A DNA stretch of 64,000 bases. Origin: Fragum whitleyi. Taxonomy: Eukaryota > Mollusca > Bivalvia > Cardiida > Cardiidae. Each line of letters starts with the position of its first letter. Positions within the stretch are counted from its first letter, which is position 1. Positions 45,916-57,392 of the stretch are shown here, piece after piece. The stretch is taken from assembly GCA_948146395.1 (NCBI GenBank), contig OX411543.1:48150517-48214516 (forward strand). Direction: 5' to 3'. The position numbers and the translations under genes are program-made. The notes beneath the pieces were generated by a model. It did no database searches. It worked only from the letters and a program-made list of their open reading frames with translations, and had not been told where the DNA came from.

Positions 45916-46043
45916 CCTGCGTTAAAGATCACAAAACGGTGCAAACAGTTTTCCAAATATTCCCCGCTTTGCACTTGCGCTTGCTTGCAAAGCGGGGGAT
46001 CATTGGAAAACAGTCTGCACCGTTTTGTCTTCCTGATTCCAGG
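45916..46043. mobile_element. Palindromic MITE C
   Basis: AGATCACAAAACGGTGCAAA / TGCACCGTTTTGTCTTCCTGA, centre CCCCGCTTTGCACTTGCG. Confidence 0.8.
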
Positions 46044-46251
46044 GATGGCTTCCTAACAATAAAACTCAAGTCGCTTGGTCAAATTAAGCTTACTAGAGCA
46101 TCTATCGTAGAATGTAAACCTGTCCCATATAGACTAGGACAGGCTCGTCAACATCGATTGTGGGTGTCAACGTCTGTTTGGTACTTGACAAAAGACAAAA
46201 GATCTTTGTCGAAAGAAGGAAATAATTCATACAAAAATTCACTAAGATGAT

Positions 46252-46580
46252 GCAGTTAAGGACATTTTGAAATTGATAAGGTGAAGGCTTTAGGAATGAA
46301 GTTGGAATGAACTAAAATGAGTCAGAACAGTAATACTATAAGGCTTTCTCCGTTCAACATGGTGTAATTAGCGATATTTATTCCCCTTGTATTAAAATAT
46401 TCATTCAAGTTCTATCGACAAATAGATTACTATATCTTCACGAACTAACAAGACGGTTCCAAATTAAAGCAAGTCAGAGAAATGATACACACTTTTTGGA
46501 TCAATCTTAGGTAGCTGTTGAACTTATAACTGAGACATTTTTGGAGCGTTTCAAATGGTTTAAGCGAGCATTTGGAATGC
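46252..46580. mobile_element. MITE A, partial
   Basis: GCAGTTAAGGACATTTTGAA...; the GTAATTAGCGATATTTATTC core and TTTTGGAGCGTTTCAAATGG are visible, but the right TIR is gone. Confidence 0.65.
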
Positions 46581-46784
46581 CAATTTTAGGATTTTGATAT
46601 ATGTTTTTGATATATGTTCCCCTTGACAGGAAAGAGACACTGATATATAAGTTTCGTGTTAAAACCTTTAGTTAGACAAGAGAAACGGCCACATGCCAAC
46701 ATTTTCACATAACGACGTTAGTGGCTACGACTACACCAAGGTTATAAGAATGCCTAGCTGCACGATGAAAGTTCGTTTTATAGA

Positions 46785-47013
46785 TTAACCCTTTGCTGTT
46801 TAATCCCTGCTTTTTACGTGCCAGTGATTTTATGATTGAGAAAACATTGTGAAAAAAGAAGAAATTGCTTCTGACAAGCAATTTCTTCTTTTTCCACACT
46901 ATTTTCTACCCTACTGAATGGTTATTTTACAAATTAAATCCACTTTAAACTTTCGTCTGCAAAACCTTTGAATTTGGACAGGTCCAAAATTTTGTAAAAC
47001 AGGAAAGGGTTAA
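46785..47013. mobile_element. MITE B
   Basis: TTAACCCTTTGCTGTTTAAT...AAACAGGAAAGGGTTAA, 229 bp, near-identical to 18402-18630. This suggests recent activity of the family. A degenerate relative lies at about 48420-48610. Confidence 0.88.
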
Positions 47014-47114
47014 TATAACAACCACATCATGGCAAACTCTGCTTACAAAGCATTTGCGTTTGCTCTAAAAATGGCCGAGCCAAAAATCGAACGTGAATTT
47101 GACTAAAAAATATC

Positions 47115-47370
47115 AAACGTGACCCGTCACAGAAATAGAGGCCATCAGGGAACTTAGAAAAACTGAAAGAAGAGATTCAAGCCGAAGTCAATTTGAGTTT
47201 GCAAATAAAAGATGGTAGCATTGATACGTAGAATGATTATTCTAAATCAAGAAAATATGTCGAATACGAAGAGTTTCGACTATGGTCAGCCTGACGCAAT
47301 TTGCACAGTCTGACTTTGGTCGATACTTTCGCACTTCCAAGATGGTCCCTTTTGTAACGGGTCACAAATA
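47115..47370. mobile_element. MITE D
   Basis: ACGTGACCCGTCACAGAAAT...CAAGATGGTCCCTTTTGTAA with diverged interior. Confidence 0.7.
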
Positions 47371-47451
47371 TGCAACAAAAGGAAGAAAACGAGCAGTATT
47401 AGCTCAATCAGGATAATCTATGTCTGTGTTAAAGAATTGTGAAATCTAACA

Positions 47452-47815
47452 TATACAGTCGATATTGCTCGAGCGACCACGTCTATTAAGCGACCAATTT
47501 CATTAAGCGACCACCATAAAAATTCCCTCACCGTAAGCAAATTCCCTGAAAAAGAGGACATTCTTAACGAAAAATTGGTTATAGTTGAATCTTATGTTGT
47601 TGGAACCCATTAGAATCGTCTCTATAAGACGATTCTAATGGGTTCGAACATCAAAGGATTCACTTTGACTTGGCCGACAATCTATAAATGTGATCAAAAT
47701 AAACTGTCACATTTATCATGGGTTTTCGTATTAAGCGACCATTTCCATAAACGACCGCTTTTTGGTGGTCCCTATAGTGGTCGCTTAACACAAGTTTTAC
47801 TGTATAGGAAAATAT
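47452..47815. mobile_element. TIR element with GCGACCAC words and central palindrome
   Basis: The ends CATATACAGTCGATATTGCT... and the inverse of ...AAGTTTTACTGTATAGG both lead into GAGCGACCAC / GTGGTCGCTT. The centre AACCCATTAGAATCGTC / GACGATTCTAATGGGTT (47604-47644) is a perfect 17-bp palindrome. The same palindrome recurs at 22881-22920 (XPA intron 4). Confidence 0.72.
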
Positions 47816-47934
47816 GTATCAAGCGACCACTGACGGTACCACCAAAGAACGGTCGTTAAAGAGGATGGCCGTTTTCTGCATGTTTAGTTTACAAAAAGAA
47901 ACAAGATCCATTCAGACGCCAATAATTTCTACAA

Positions 47935-48126
47935 TGTCAGAGAAATCGCATTTTTTCTAGCTTTATTTATATCTAATGTAGTTGTTGCTCTTATCTTTTA
48001 AAGTGATTTTGGAACGTTTATAAATGGTTTGAGTGAGTGTTTGAAATGAATGAATTGAGCGCCGAGTGAGCGATTTATGATCACTTTGATTGAAATGAAT
48101 GTCAATTTCACGATGTTGTTAACTGT
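47935..48126. mobile_element. MITE A, right part
   Basis: GGTTTGAGTGAGTGTTTGAA, GCGCCGAGTGAGCG and TCACGATGTTGTTAACTGT mark the inverted right half. Confidence 0.7.
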
Positions 48127-48609
48127 AGGAGATTCTATCTCAGTAGATGTAAACACATTTTTTTTCAAAAGTCAAACCTCGATTGACCTCTGCTGTTTCA
48201 AATGATCTATTTCTCTTTCAGATATTGGTTAACAAAATCAACAGATATTCTTTTTGCACGTGAAAGCGTAATATAAAAATTGTAAAAGAGATGTTGATGA
48301 AAATAATTGATTTTAAGTGGAGTAAATGGTGTAAATGTGGAAGAAAAAAATGAATTTTAAATGTATAGACGTACATGCATTTTAAGGTTATTGGATTGTA
48401 CAGTATAGAACTCTATTTGTTAACCCTACACGTTTTTAGAAATTAAGACTGTTCGAATTTAAAAGAGATTGCACAGAACAAAATAATAGGCCTATTTCAC
48501 GTTGAAGATAACATTTTGGAAAATGAGAAATTGCTTTCTCAAAGCAATTTCTTCTTTTTCCTCAATATCTTATCAAGGAAAAACACATGGAGAACCTAAA
48601 GCCTAGCAC

Positions 48610-49235
48610 TCAAATGGTGAAGAACAGGCGCACATGTATTAATGGGGCGAATATCACGAACTAGTACGTAAATTGTCGTAAGAAAACGATCGAAACGGGC
48701 AAATAAATAAAGATTTTTTTACAAAAAATGCTTTGCACAAGAAAAGAGAAAATTTCTCTGTTTGTTCTGCAAACGTATTGCCTTCGTTAGCCGCCTGAAA
48801 CAAGTTGCTTGATGTTTCCGGAAAAAAGATAGAAAAATGCGATTTGACCTAGAATTCAGTATATTTTAAGGTTCATGTAAAGTGTTTGAGACCCAATTTT
48901 AAGGGCACTTCATTTTCCAAGAAAAAGTAGTATATCCGCGTATATTATAACAAAATGAAGCTGCTTATGAGCAAAAGCAGTTTAGCAACACAAGACTATC
49001 ATAGCTATAGCGGTATAGCCAAAATATTGTGTAAAATGGTACAGAACAAGCAACTGCATGACTGTTGGATAAAATTGGCTCATATTTTAACAAAGTACAG
49101 TCTAAGTACTACCAAGGTACTACTACAACCGTTGGTATAAAACTCGGGCCAAAAACATATGTATGCAAGCAATTTATTTTGACTTATTTATCAACACATA
49201 TATAATGAATGTCATTTAAAGTTGTAAAGGTGTAG
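48610..49235. other. Unassigned stretch before LINE fragment
   Basis: AT-rich; the short frame 48955-49140 shows no domain. It may include decayed LINE sequence. Confidence 0.35.
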
Positions 49236-49870
49236 ATCTATGAAAGGTATAATGTGTTATCACAATATAAATGGATATTATTAGATAGAAAATGTTCCAA
49301 TTGTGGCGTCGTGGAAGATGAAGCACATGTTTTGTTGCATTGTGATCTTTATCAAGATATCAGGGAAAGCCTGTACCAAAAGTTATCGAAAAAATGTCAG
49401 AATTTTATTAATTATCCTGATTTTGTAAAGATAAAGTTTCTTTTTTCCAACCAATATGTTATACGTTTTGTCGCAAAAGCCTGTTTTGATATTTTGCAAC
49501 ACCGTACACAATTGTTGTGTAAATAATAATATGCTGTTTTACAGTTTCTTACATTTACTACGAATACTCATTTGTGCGTATGTGTGTACTTATTTGTATG
49601 TATGTATGTATAAATAGATGCTTGTTTGTATGCTTTTATGTATGAGTATTTGTATTCATGTATATATGAATGTGTTCACTGCCAAGGAGGTTTGTCGTCG
49701 AAGAACGAGCTGCACGGATGTGCAGATCGGTCTTCGTTGATAATTGTCCTTGCGCCCCCTTCCACCCCCCAAAAAGTAACACCTGGTGTCGGGTGAAGCT
49801 CCAAGTTTCAACTTATCTGAATAAATACTGGTTTTAATAATAATAATGATAAAAATGATAAGTAATAGTT
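49236..49870 (+). mobile_element. LINE 3' fragment (C-terminal zinc-knuckle region plus 3' UTR)
   Basis: The frame 49254-49526 encodes DRKCSNCGVVEDEAHVLLHC, then DLYQDIRESLYQKL and KFLFSNQYV. The pattern CxxC, VEDExHxLxxC, YxxIR is the C-terminal end of many invertebrate LINE ORF2 proteins. Everything upstream is lost. Downstream come a TATG-type microsatellite (49590-49625), a stretch with short inverted sequence (49680-49740) and AATAAATACTGG followed by AAT repeats, which look like the element's 3' UTR and tail. Confidence 0.7.
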
Positions 49871-51286
49871 ATAAAAATTTAGATTTGATTTTAAACACCT
49901 GCAAAAAAAAAGTAAATTCCTATTTTAGAGTTTCTTTTAATAATAATAGTAATAAAAAAAAATAACAAAAATGTTTCATTCTAATTTTCGATCTCGATTT
50001 TGAACTTTCAAAAAAAAAAATAAATAAATAAATAAATTAAAATAAAATAAAGAAAGAAAAGAGAAGGAAATCGCATCTTTTAATATCGAATTTCATCTCT
50101 GAAAACTTTTAAAGTTGAATATGTATATGACTATGTTTTCTTATTCAGTCTCATCTATAATTCTTTTTAGAATGGTCGTGTATGAACATAATATGTTTTA
50201 ATTGTTTTAATGTTTTGTATTTATAGGTACACGATTGAGACAATAATAAATAATAAAGCCTTAATAGTTTAAAAAACATGTAAGGTTGTTTAGCAATAAA
50301 TGTATATCAATTTCTATATCCCATTCACAAAATGATAAATATAAAGTTATTTATTTTGGATCATTGAATTCAGAAGTTATCATTTAACAAAAATAGAATA
50401 TTTCGCATATTATGGTGTGATGTTGCATCATACCTAACATCTATTTTAAAAACAAACCTAACCGGTTTGATATGTAGCTTGACAAAATAATTGAAATTGA
50501 TATTTTCAAAAGAGCCTTTTGAGACTGAGTTTTATATCTAAGGGTTTAGTAGTACATAGTAGGAACATCTGATCAAATTAAGACAAAGTTTATCCAGCTG
50601 TAAAGAAGTTGTTGGTTCTGAACAAAACAGCCCTTTTCCAAAATAGTTTGGCTATTCTGTTATGAGATGGGGCCTCTAAAATTGTGCTACTGCTTGTGCT
50701 CATGTACAGCTTCAATTTGATATAATTGTTTAGCTTGGCAAATTGTTCTTTTTGTAAATAGAAGAAGCTTTAAATTTGGTTCAAAACTCTTTACATGAAC
50801 CTTTAATTGTCCCGAAATAATCAAGATTCTTTACAATCATCGTGCTAGAGTGTCCAAAAATCAATGGACTGTTTTTTTTTTTTTTCTTACTTTTAAACGA
50901 CAACTTCAATTGTAATGAAATTTTACCAGCACACATTTTTATACATTTCGAAAGTTATTACAAAATTACCGGTGAATTAATTGGAGAATGATTATTCTAT
51001 TTCATTCATAAATTAAATGTATGTAAATGTAGGGATTGAATAAGTGGAAAGGTGAAATGACTATGAATGTATGTAAATGTAGGGATTGAATTAGTGGAAA
51101 GGTGAAATGACTGCTTTTTGTTCCAAAAAACAGCCAAACAAATATGTCGAAATTAAAGATCACCGGAAAAATTACATTTTCCTCGAAAAACAATGGTTTT
51201 TTTACAATGAAAAAATAATGTTTAAAATAAAGACTTCGATCAGTTCGGCTTCAGCACAGGGTCTTCACTTCGCGCTTTGGACATGA
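49871..51286. other. Unassigned AT-rich stretch
   Basis: A-rich low-complexity runs at 50010-50070; the only structured item is the 47-bp duplication 51016-51112. Confidence 0.4.
51016..51112. repeat. 47-bp tandem duplication
   Basis: AATGTATGTAAATGTAGGGA-type unit present twice with one substitution; period 50 or just under. Confidence 0.85.
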
Positions 51287-51875
51287 ACAGTAAGTAACAT
51301 TTTGAAATTAACATTCACATCGCTTTAAACCATTCAATTTCACTCACTCAGCGCCCCATTCTATCATTCCTAACATTCACTTACCAATTCAAAAAGGCTC
51401 TATACTTTTCAAAAAGACTTCGAATTCGTTTTAAACGATCGACATTTCATTCAAATGGATCATTTTTCCCAATGATTTTATTGACTGGTGTTCGTTTTAA
51501 AGTGTGTTTTTAGATCCGTTAAGACACTCAATCACAAAAGAACGTAGATTTTGTTAAAAAGAGGTAATGGATATGGCTAATTACGTCCAGTTGGGCGAAA
51601 TAAGTGATAATGGATAACCTCCCGTTAATTTCATTCAAAACTCGTTCTCCCCATTCATTCCATTTCATTTGAAAATCATTCCAAAATCATTCACCTTGTC
51701 AATTTATAATACCAATAGTAGTATTAATAAAAATGATAATAATAATGATAATAATTATGAAAATAATAATGATAAAAATAATAATGATGATGATAAAAAT
51801 GATAATAATAATAATAATAATATAATAATGATAATTCCCTGTAGGGCTTTTCAATTTCACGATGTTGTTTACTGT
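51287..51875. mobile_element. MITE A with AAT/GAT microsatellite expansion
   Basis: ACAGTAAGTAACATTTTGAA to TCACGATGTTGTTTACTGT. An AATAATGAT-type microsatellite (about 51722-51833) is inserted or expanded near the right TIR, making the copy 589 bp. Poly-Asn and poly-Tyr reading frames here are artefacts. Confidence 0.75.
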
Positions 51876-52138
51876 AAATAGCAATGGGATTAAAAATTTC
51901 CACAGACAGGCGAGCGTTTATTCCAAATTGACTAGGTGAATGTTGAGATTGCACATTTTACAGTCCACACGTGAAGTCGTTGATGATATCATTCAAAGAC
52001 CCATTATTTCAATTAACATTAAAATTTTTTGTATTTCGTTAGTATAACTGAAGAAAAATACCATAATTTTTCAAACATTTCCCAGACAACCAATTCAAGG
52101 ATGATTTATGGAATTGATTACGATGCGTCGGCGAACTA

Positions 52139-52512
52139 ACTGTTCGCAGTATCGTCTTATTGACACGGTGAATTCTTTTGGAATGAAAGCTAAGGGGCGG
52201 TGGGTGAGTTTTGAATAGAAAGAAAGGGCTGTAATACAAAACGTGGATTTCCTTCAATTTGAACGAAATTAGCGATATCGATTAACCCCCGTCTAAAAAA
52301 AAATGCATACGCGATCTACAAACGCTATCAAATTCAGACAAGTCAATCATAGAATTTTTTGGAGGAATTTAAAAGTAGTTGTTGATTTTTTTAATGATTT
52401 TGAAGCATTAAATGAATGGTTCTTATCGAGTATTTGGACTGAATGAATTAAGCACTGAATAAGTGTTTTACAATAGTTTCGATCGGAGATAGTGTCAAAT
52501 TCATAATGAAGG
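52139..52512. mobile_element. MITE A, diverged
   Basis: AACTGTTCGCAGTATCGTCT...; GAACGAAATTAGCGATATCG and GTGTCAAATTCATAATGAAG mark the core and right end. Confidence 0.6.
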
Positions 52513-52564
52513 TACACGGACATTTATACAATGTATCACGGATTTGCCGTTAGAACGTAATTGT

Positions 52565-52735
52565 AAGAGCATCCTTTCCGATTATTTGTCTACTTCCAAT
52601 GGGTTGATAATCGTAGACCTATATATGTGAGATAGCAGCCGGAGGCTAGGAAAAGATTTGGTGGTAGTACATGTGTAAGAAATACAAAGAAGCAATTGTT
52701 AGGTGCTCCAGCCGCCGCGATATGACTGTTTCCGA
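52565..52735 (+). mobile_element. SINE-1 fragment
   Basis: GGGTTGATAATCGTAGACCT, GATAGCAGCCGGAGGCTAGG and TTAGGTGCTCCAGCCGCCGC; head and tail are missing. A further minus-strand scrap lies at about 20048-20125 in XPA intron 5. Confidence 0.82.
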
Positions 52736-52855
52736 AGTAATGAGCTTTAGCAGTGTTAACTTAGGTTTCCTAATGATTTCATTAGAAAACCGCGGGTAAT
52801 ATTTTGAAAGATCATGTATTCCAACATGTTGCAGAACTAGGGTCCACAACCTTAA
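52735..52855. mobile_element. Palindromic MITE P, truncated
   Basis: GCAGTGTTAACTTAGGTTTC...GGTCCACAACCTTAA, diverged. It directly abuts a SINE fragment. Confidence 0.75.
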
Positions 52856-52914
52856 CCGATTTCATGTAGATTTATGTGACTTGATTTGCAAGAATATCGA
52901 TGCATATACCAGCC

Positions 52915-53040
52915 CTGCATTTAGGATGACAAAATACCGCAAACTGATCGCCAATTTATCCTCGCTTTGCACGCAAGAGCACGTGCAAAGCGGGGAAAAT
53001 TGGCAAACAGTTTGCACCGTTTTGTCATCCTGAACGTAGG
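52915..53040. mobile_element. Palindromic MITE C
   Basis: TTTAGGATGACAAAATACCG / TTTGCACCGTTTTGTCATCC, centre GCTTTGCACGCAAGAGCACG. Confidence 0.82.
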
Positions 53041-53179
53041 ACTGGTTTTACTTAGGATGTGCGGATCAAGTTTTTTTCTCGGGGGTTGTCGGACTGAAAA
53101 TACACTCATTTTATAACAAACAACTGTCAGCGGGAAAACAAAATAACGTAACTATTAGCTTTATGTAACTATATGTATA

Positions 53180-53696
53180 GTGGAAGCATATTGACCTAAA
53201 CCTGGCCTTTGTGATTTAAATAAATAAAATACCGGTCGTTTCTCCTCGGCAAAACACGACTTATCTGCGGAATCCAAACGTAAAGTTGGAGTGCACGTGT
53301 TAGCTTTGTTAACCCGTTATCGCACATGCGGTTCACTGTAACGGCGATATTTGGTCACCCTTATGAACTAGTGAATCAATACATAAATTGAGTTTCTTAT
53401 TTAAATATCTTAAGATGCGGGTGAGAAAAATATATATTTTCAATTTTGAATGAAAATGAAATGAAATCTCCTCTCTCAGTCGCAATAACTGATTTTAAAA
53501 TCGAATCGTCTGCTACATGATTAGGCGCCCCGTATATAGGTAAACTTCTATCTCCACGCATACCTGTAATTTGTGCGGTATAACGGAATGTCCATGCTTG
53601 ATCGTCACGTGCCGAAGTATCTTCGGAATTTATTCATGTGCCTAATTATTTATTCTGAATAAAGGTCAGGTTCAAGTCAATATGCGCCCGCTATAC
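53180..53696. repeat. Dispersed ~520-bp repeat, copy 2
   Basis: Copy of 32338-32875 in the same orientation; includes GGCGCCCCGTATATAGGTAA and CGAAGTATCTTCGGAATTTA. Confidence 0.88.
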
Positions 53697-53832
53697 AACA
53701 TTAACAGAGCTATTGTTTCGTCATTATGCTTTTCCACAATAATACGGTACTTTGATTTTCAGATCTTCCGAACGCCTTAATAATTTTTGTAGAAATCCGA
53801 AGGATCTAAACTCCTCCTCCGCCAATCTACTC

Positions 53833-53956
53833 AGCGTTCAGGATCACAAAACGGTGCAAACAGTTAGCCAATTATTCCCGCTTTGCGCGTGCAACTGCAT
53901 GCAAGCGGTGAATTATTGGCCAACTGTTCGCAACGTTTTGTGATCCTGAAAGCAGG
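53833..53956. mobile_element. Palindromic MITE C
   Basis: GCGTTCAGGATCACAAAACG / GCAACGTTTTGTGATCCTGA, centre GCTTTGCGCGTGCAACTGC. A weak relative lies at 54715-54826. Confidence 0.82.
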
Positions 53957-54284
53957 ATTGGATCCGTGCATGAGACAAGCCCATAAATTGACAGTTGGCC
54001 ACTGTTTTTCAAGCTCTATTTACGATGTTTGAAAGGTCATCATAAATCAATCATTAATATGACCATAAAACAACAAAATAACAACAAATACAATCTCATA
54101 GACAATCTCAGGTACCAAACATGTGTAAAACTATTTTACAAATAACAATGGAAAGTAATAAAACCCGTATAATGGTCTTGTTTATGGATAAAAAACACGA
54201 GGCGCTGCTGTGACTTTCTTGAACCAGGGAATCACCCATCCGCGTCTCTGAAGATAAATATAGATTACAATAAAATATGGCATT

Positions 54285-54702
54285 TTCTTTAATGCTTTTC
54301 GGTGGTTTATCGAGAAATAACGGTAGATTATCACTTGATAAACTCACCGCAAAAGCAGTGAAATTATCAAAAACTTATACCCTGCTTTTGTGCATTTCGT
54401 CCTATCTGACGTCATCTATGCGGGGCGAAATATGTGACGTCACAATGAACGTTGCATAGAAATCACGTGCAAAATGACGCGCTTTATGAAAATATGTCCT
54501 AGAAATTTCACATCTTGTCTCTTTTTTGCATTAAAGAAATAGAATAATCGTTTGTTTTTCGAGTAAGATCGATTAATATTTCATTTCGTGAAAAACAAAA
54601 GCTATATTTTCACTCGTGGCCACTCGTGAAAATATAGCTTTTGTTGTTCACTCAATGAAATATAAATCGATCTTACACTGAAACAAACGATTATCCTCTA
54701 TA
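54285..54702. mobile_element. MITE K
   Basis: Near-identical order to 16036-16457, with TGACGTCA at 54435-54442 and the same 3' foldback. Confidence 0.84.
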
Positions 54703-55277
54703 TGTTTGCAAAAAAGTTTGCGAACGTTAAGACACTGTAGCCCGTTTTGCACGTGAGTACTATTGCAAATTATCTTACTATTTCTCGAACGTTTCAAGAA
54801 CGTTTTCATCCTGAAAGTGTTACAGTGTCAGACCCTTGATAATATGCGAATTTGGGTCACATTGGACCTTTTGACCATATATTTTATAAAGAGCTGCCCC
54901 ACATATGTATAAAACTATTTCGGAATGGTTTAAGATATAGTACCCTTTTTTAAAGGAGTGCACTCACGTGAAAAGAGGTGTGCCATTAAACCTTGCAAGC
55001 TTTTCTTCTTTTTTTAATTATCTATTTTTTTCGGATCATGATCGCAGGTCGAATAAAAGCAGTGGTCAATCCTTGCTAGCTTAGACTATAAATATGCAAT
55101 AAGAAAACCGTAATTATTCATGAAATATAAAATGAGCAAACTATCAAGATTTTAATAAAGACCTCCCTGAAGACTTAAAAAAGCGATACTTTCAGTACTC
55201 CGTATGTGGTTCCTAGCTGTGTGCAGGTCATGATTATTTACACAGAAGACAACAGTTGAAATAAAAACCACCTTTCA

Positions 55278-55643
55278 TTAATGTTTTTCGGCGGATTATC
55301 GAAAAATAACGGTAGATTATCATGCCGCCTAAATAGCGAAATTATCAAAACTTCTACCCCGCTTTCGTTCATTTCGCACTATCTGACGCTATCTAAGCTG
55401 CGCCCAATAAGTGTTGTCATCATGAACGTTTCTATAGCAATCAAGTGCAAAATAACACTCCTCAAGAAAATTTGTCCAACATTTTTCACATTTCGTCTCA
55501 ATTTCGCATTAAAGAAATAGAATAATCGTTTGTTTCCAGTAAGATTGATTGATATTTCGTTTCATAAACAACAAAAGCTATATTTCACTCATTCAAAGAA
55601 ATGTAAATCGATCTTACACCGAAACAAACGATTAGCCCCTATA
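55278..55643. mobile_element. MITE K, degenerate
   Basis: ATGTTTTTCGGCGGATTATC ... GAAACAAACGATTAGCC. The CRE-like site is lost and the foldback partly deleted. Confidence 0.75.
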
Positions 55644-55967
55644 CTTAATTACGATTAGTATTTACAAGATCAAATAAAACAACCAGAATGCGGCGATGTA
55701 TTGGCATCGATTACGTTGTTGTCAATTTAAACCAAGGCATGTGATCTTTCATAAAAAATAAAATTTAATACTTTCCAGTTATATCATACAGATGTAGAGG
55801 CCGAATGAGATCCACTGGAGTAGATTCCATGAGCATTATTTGCTTCTTAGGCCCATGAAGTGAAAGTAGTTCTAACTCTTTCTCTCGATTACTTTAAATT
55901 GATTTCCGTTTTACCTATCCATTAAGTTACAAAAATTGGTGAATAGATTAAAATAAACGTGACTTAC

Positions 55968-55991
55968 CCCTCTTTTCATTATATGTCTCTG
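55968..55991 (-). CDS. Possible second microexon (24 nt) downstream of Ig2
   Basis: CAGAGACATATAATGAAAAG plus GGG... lies between TATATTTCAG and GTAAGTC. In phase 1 it would add AETYNEKR and leave phase 1. It lies about 1.1 kb after the Ig2 exon. The acceptor tract is weak and there is no family support, so it could be chance. Confidence 0.2.
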
Positions 55992-56345
55992 CTGAAATAT
56001 AGATTATAACAATATGCAGTCAGGTGCAAAATAGGCACCACCAAAAGCAGTTGTTTCATAATTTGACTTTTGTCGTATATGTTATAAACATATAAGGCAT
56101 AAATAAAATTTACAAACAATTGCCTGTGGTCCTTAATGATGACATGATTAATATATAGTTCAACGAGCGATCGGGAAACCGGAATCATTTTAAAGCCTAA
56201 AGGTTTTAGGTCATCTTAGTACAGTTCAAAGATTAGATTATTTTACAAACATTAATTTGAAGTCCCATAAGTAATGAGTGCCGATATAGTGTATGGGCAC
56301 GAAATAACAACATTTAAACAACGTTGACGTCGAATCTTTCATTTG

Positions 56346-56583
56346 AGCTTGTGCATGACATTTCCAACAATTTGAAATGTTCATGAGGTGCAAACATTTG
56401 GTAGCGTAGAAAGCCACACACTGATATTGTAAAGTTATCTGATGGTCAACAGATACTTTCAGACTTTATCCATCTACTGAATGCATAGCAAAGACTCTGG
56501 ACAGACTGTGCAGATGCACAGGCTGGTCAGAGTCTTTGCCTTGCGCATATATGAAATTGTTGGAAATGACACGCACAGGCTCA
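56346..56583. mobile_element. Foldback MITE (family E), uninterrupted copy
   Basis: It starts GAGCTTGTGCATGACATTTC and ends ...GACACGCACAGGCTC, an inverted pair. Its interior includes GACAGACTGTGCAGATGCAC. It is the reference for the interrupted copy in XPA intron 2. Confidence 0.78.
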
Positions 56584-57089
56584 TTTATTATTTTAATAGC
56601 AATGCATCACATATGTGGCATATTCACATTAAGATACTTATTTGGTAGCATATTCCTTTTAAGAATAGTTCATTCATATATAAACTAATAATTTAATCCA
56701 AGTTGTGCCCATCAAGATTTGTGCATTCTGATTAGCTGAAAATTTGGTTTGATTCCCCGATGAAAATGACTTTGATTACGCAGCTATTTTGTAAGCTCCC
56801 GCCTTAAGTAGTTCCATAAGAAATCTGTTTCTAATCGATAAATCTCCATGTTTTTGCTTCACGAAATTAGATTATAAGATATGAAGAGAGTATTTGTTGA
56901 TTTCATGTAGAAATCAAACTGAAAACTTAATCACTCCCATGAAGTTTCATACCTCATTGAAGTCATTGAAATCAACAAATACTCTTTTTATCTCTTAAAT
57001 GAATAATAGATTTGAATAAATCAACTGCCATTTTATTTGATTTTAAGTAGCCTACATATCTAAAGTCAGCAACGTAGTATAGATCTCAC

Positions 57090-57392
57090 CATTTAAAACG
57101 TCCACTTTAATCCTAGTTGCCAAATCTTTCGCTGCCAAACACACATAAACACCAGTGTCTGTCATCCTTGCTTTAAGAATGTCAACAGCACTAATAACAG
57201 TATGTTCATTACTGGAAACATGTTGAGTTATATAAATATCATCACTAGAACTGGTTTCCAGTCTACGACCGTCTTTAAACCAGCCTAAATATTTTGGAAG
57301 GGTGTGTCGTGACGTTTGACGTGACGTCACATTACATGTAAGGTGTATTGATGCGCCTTTTTCTACAAATTGTGTTCCGCTGATGCTGATAT
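57090..57392 (-). CDS. Ig gene exon: Ig2
   Basis: 303 nt (101 codons), phase 1-1, acceptor TTATTTTCAG, donor AATG|GTGAGA. It holds a whole C2/I-type Ig domain: GTQFVEKGASIHLTCNVTSR, YLGWFKDGRRLETSSSDDIY, and DILKARMTDTGVYVCLAAKD, followed by VDVLN. The one-domain, phase 1-1 exon is the usual Ig arrangement. Reading through the donor would add about 12 residues before a stop. Confidence 0.88.

Larger units (their letters stand above)
55644..57089. other. Downstream part of the Ig gene locus
   Basis: Apart from MITE E (56346-56583), MITE H-like sequence (56880-57003) and the weak 24-nt candidate at 55968, nothing is recognised. It probably contains intron sequence leading to the missing 3' exon. 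Confidence 0.4.

Noticed and set aside
51669..51954. Poly-Asn, poly-Ile and poly-Tyr frames
   Set aside because: They come from the AAT/GAT microsatellite inside MITE A.
54108..54459. Frames with LSSDNLPLFLDKPPK and its plus-strand counterpart
   Set aside because: They lie in MITE K; a similar frame recurs in the copy at 55278.
55979..56188. Hydrophobic minus-strand frame as a C-terminal GPI or membrane exon of the Ig gene
   Set aside because: No acceptor in the right phase before the hydrophobic stretch was convincing; only a weak 24-nt microexon candidate was kept.
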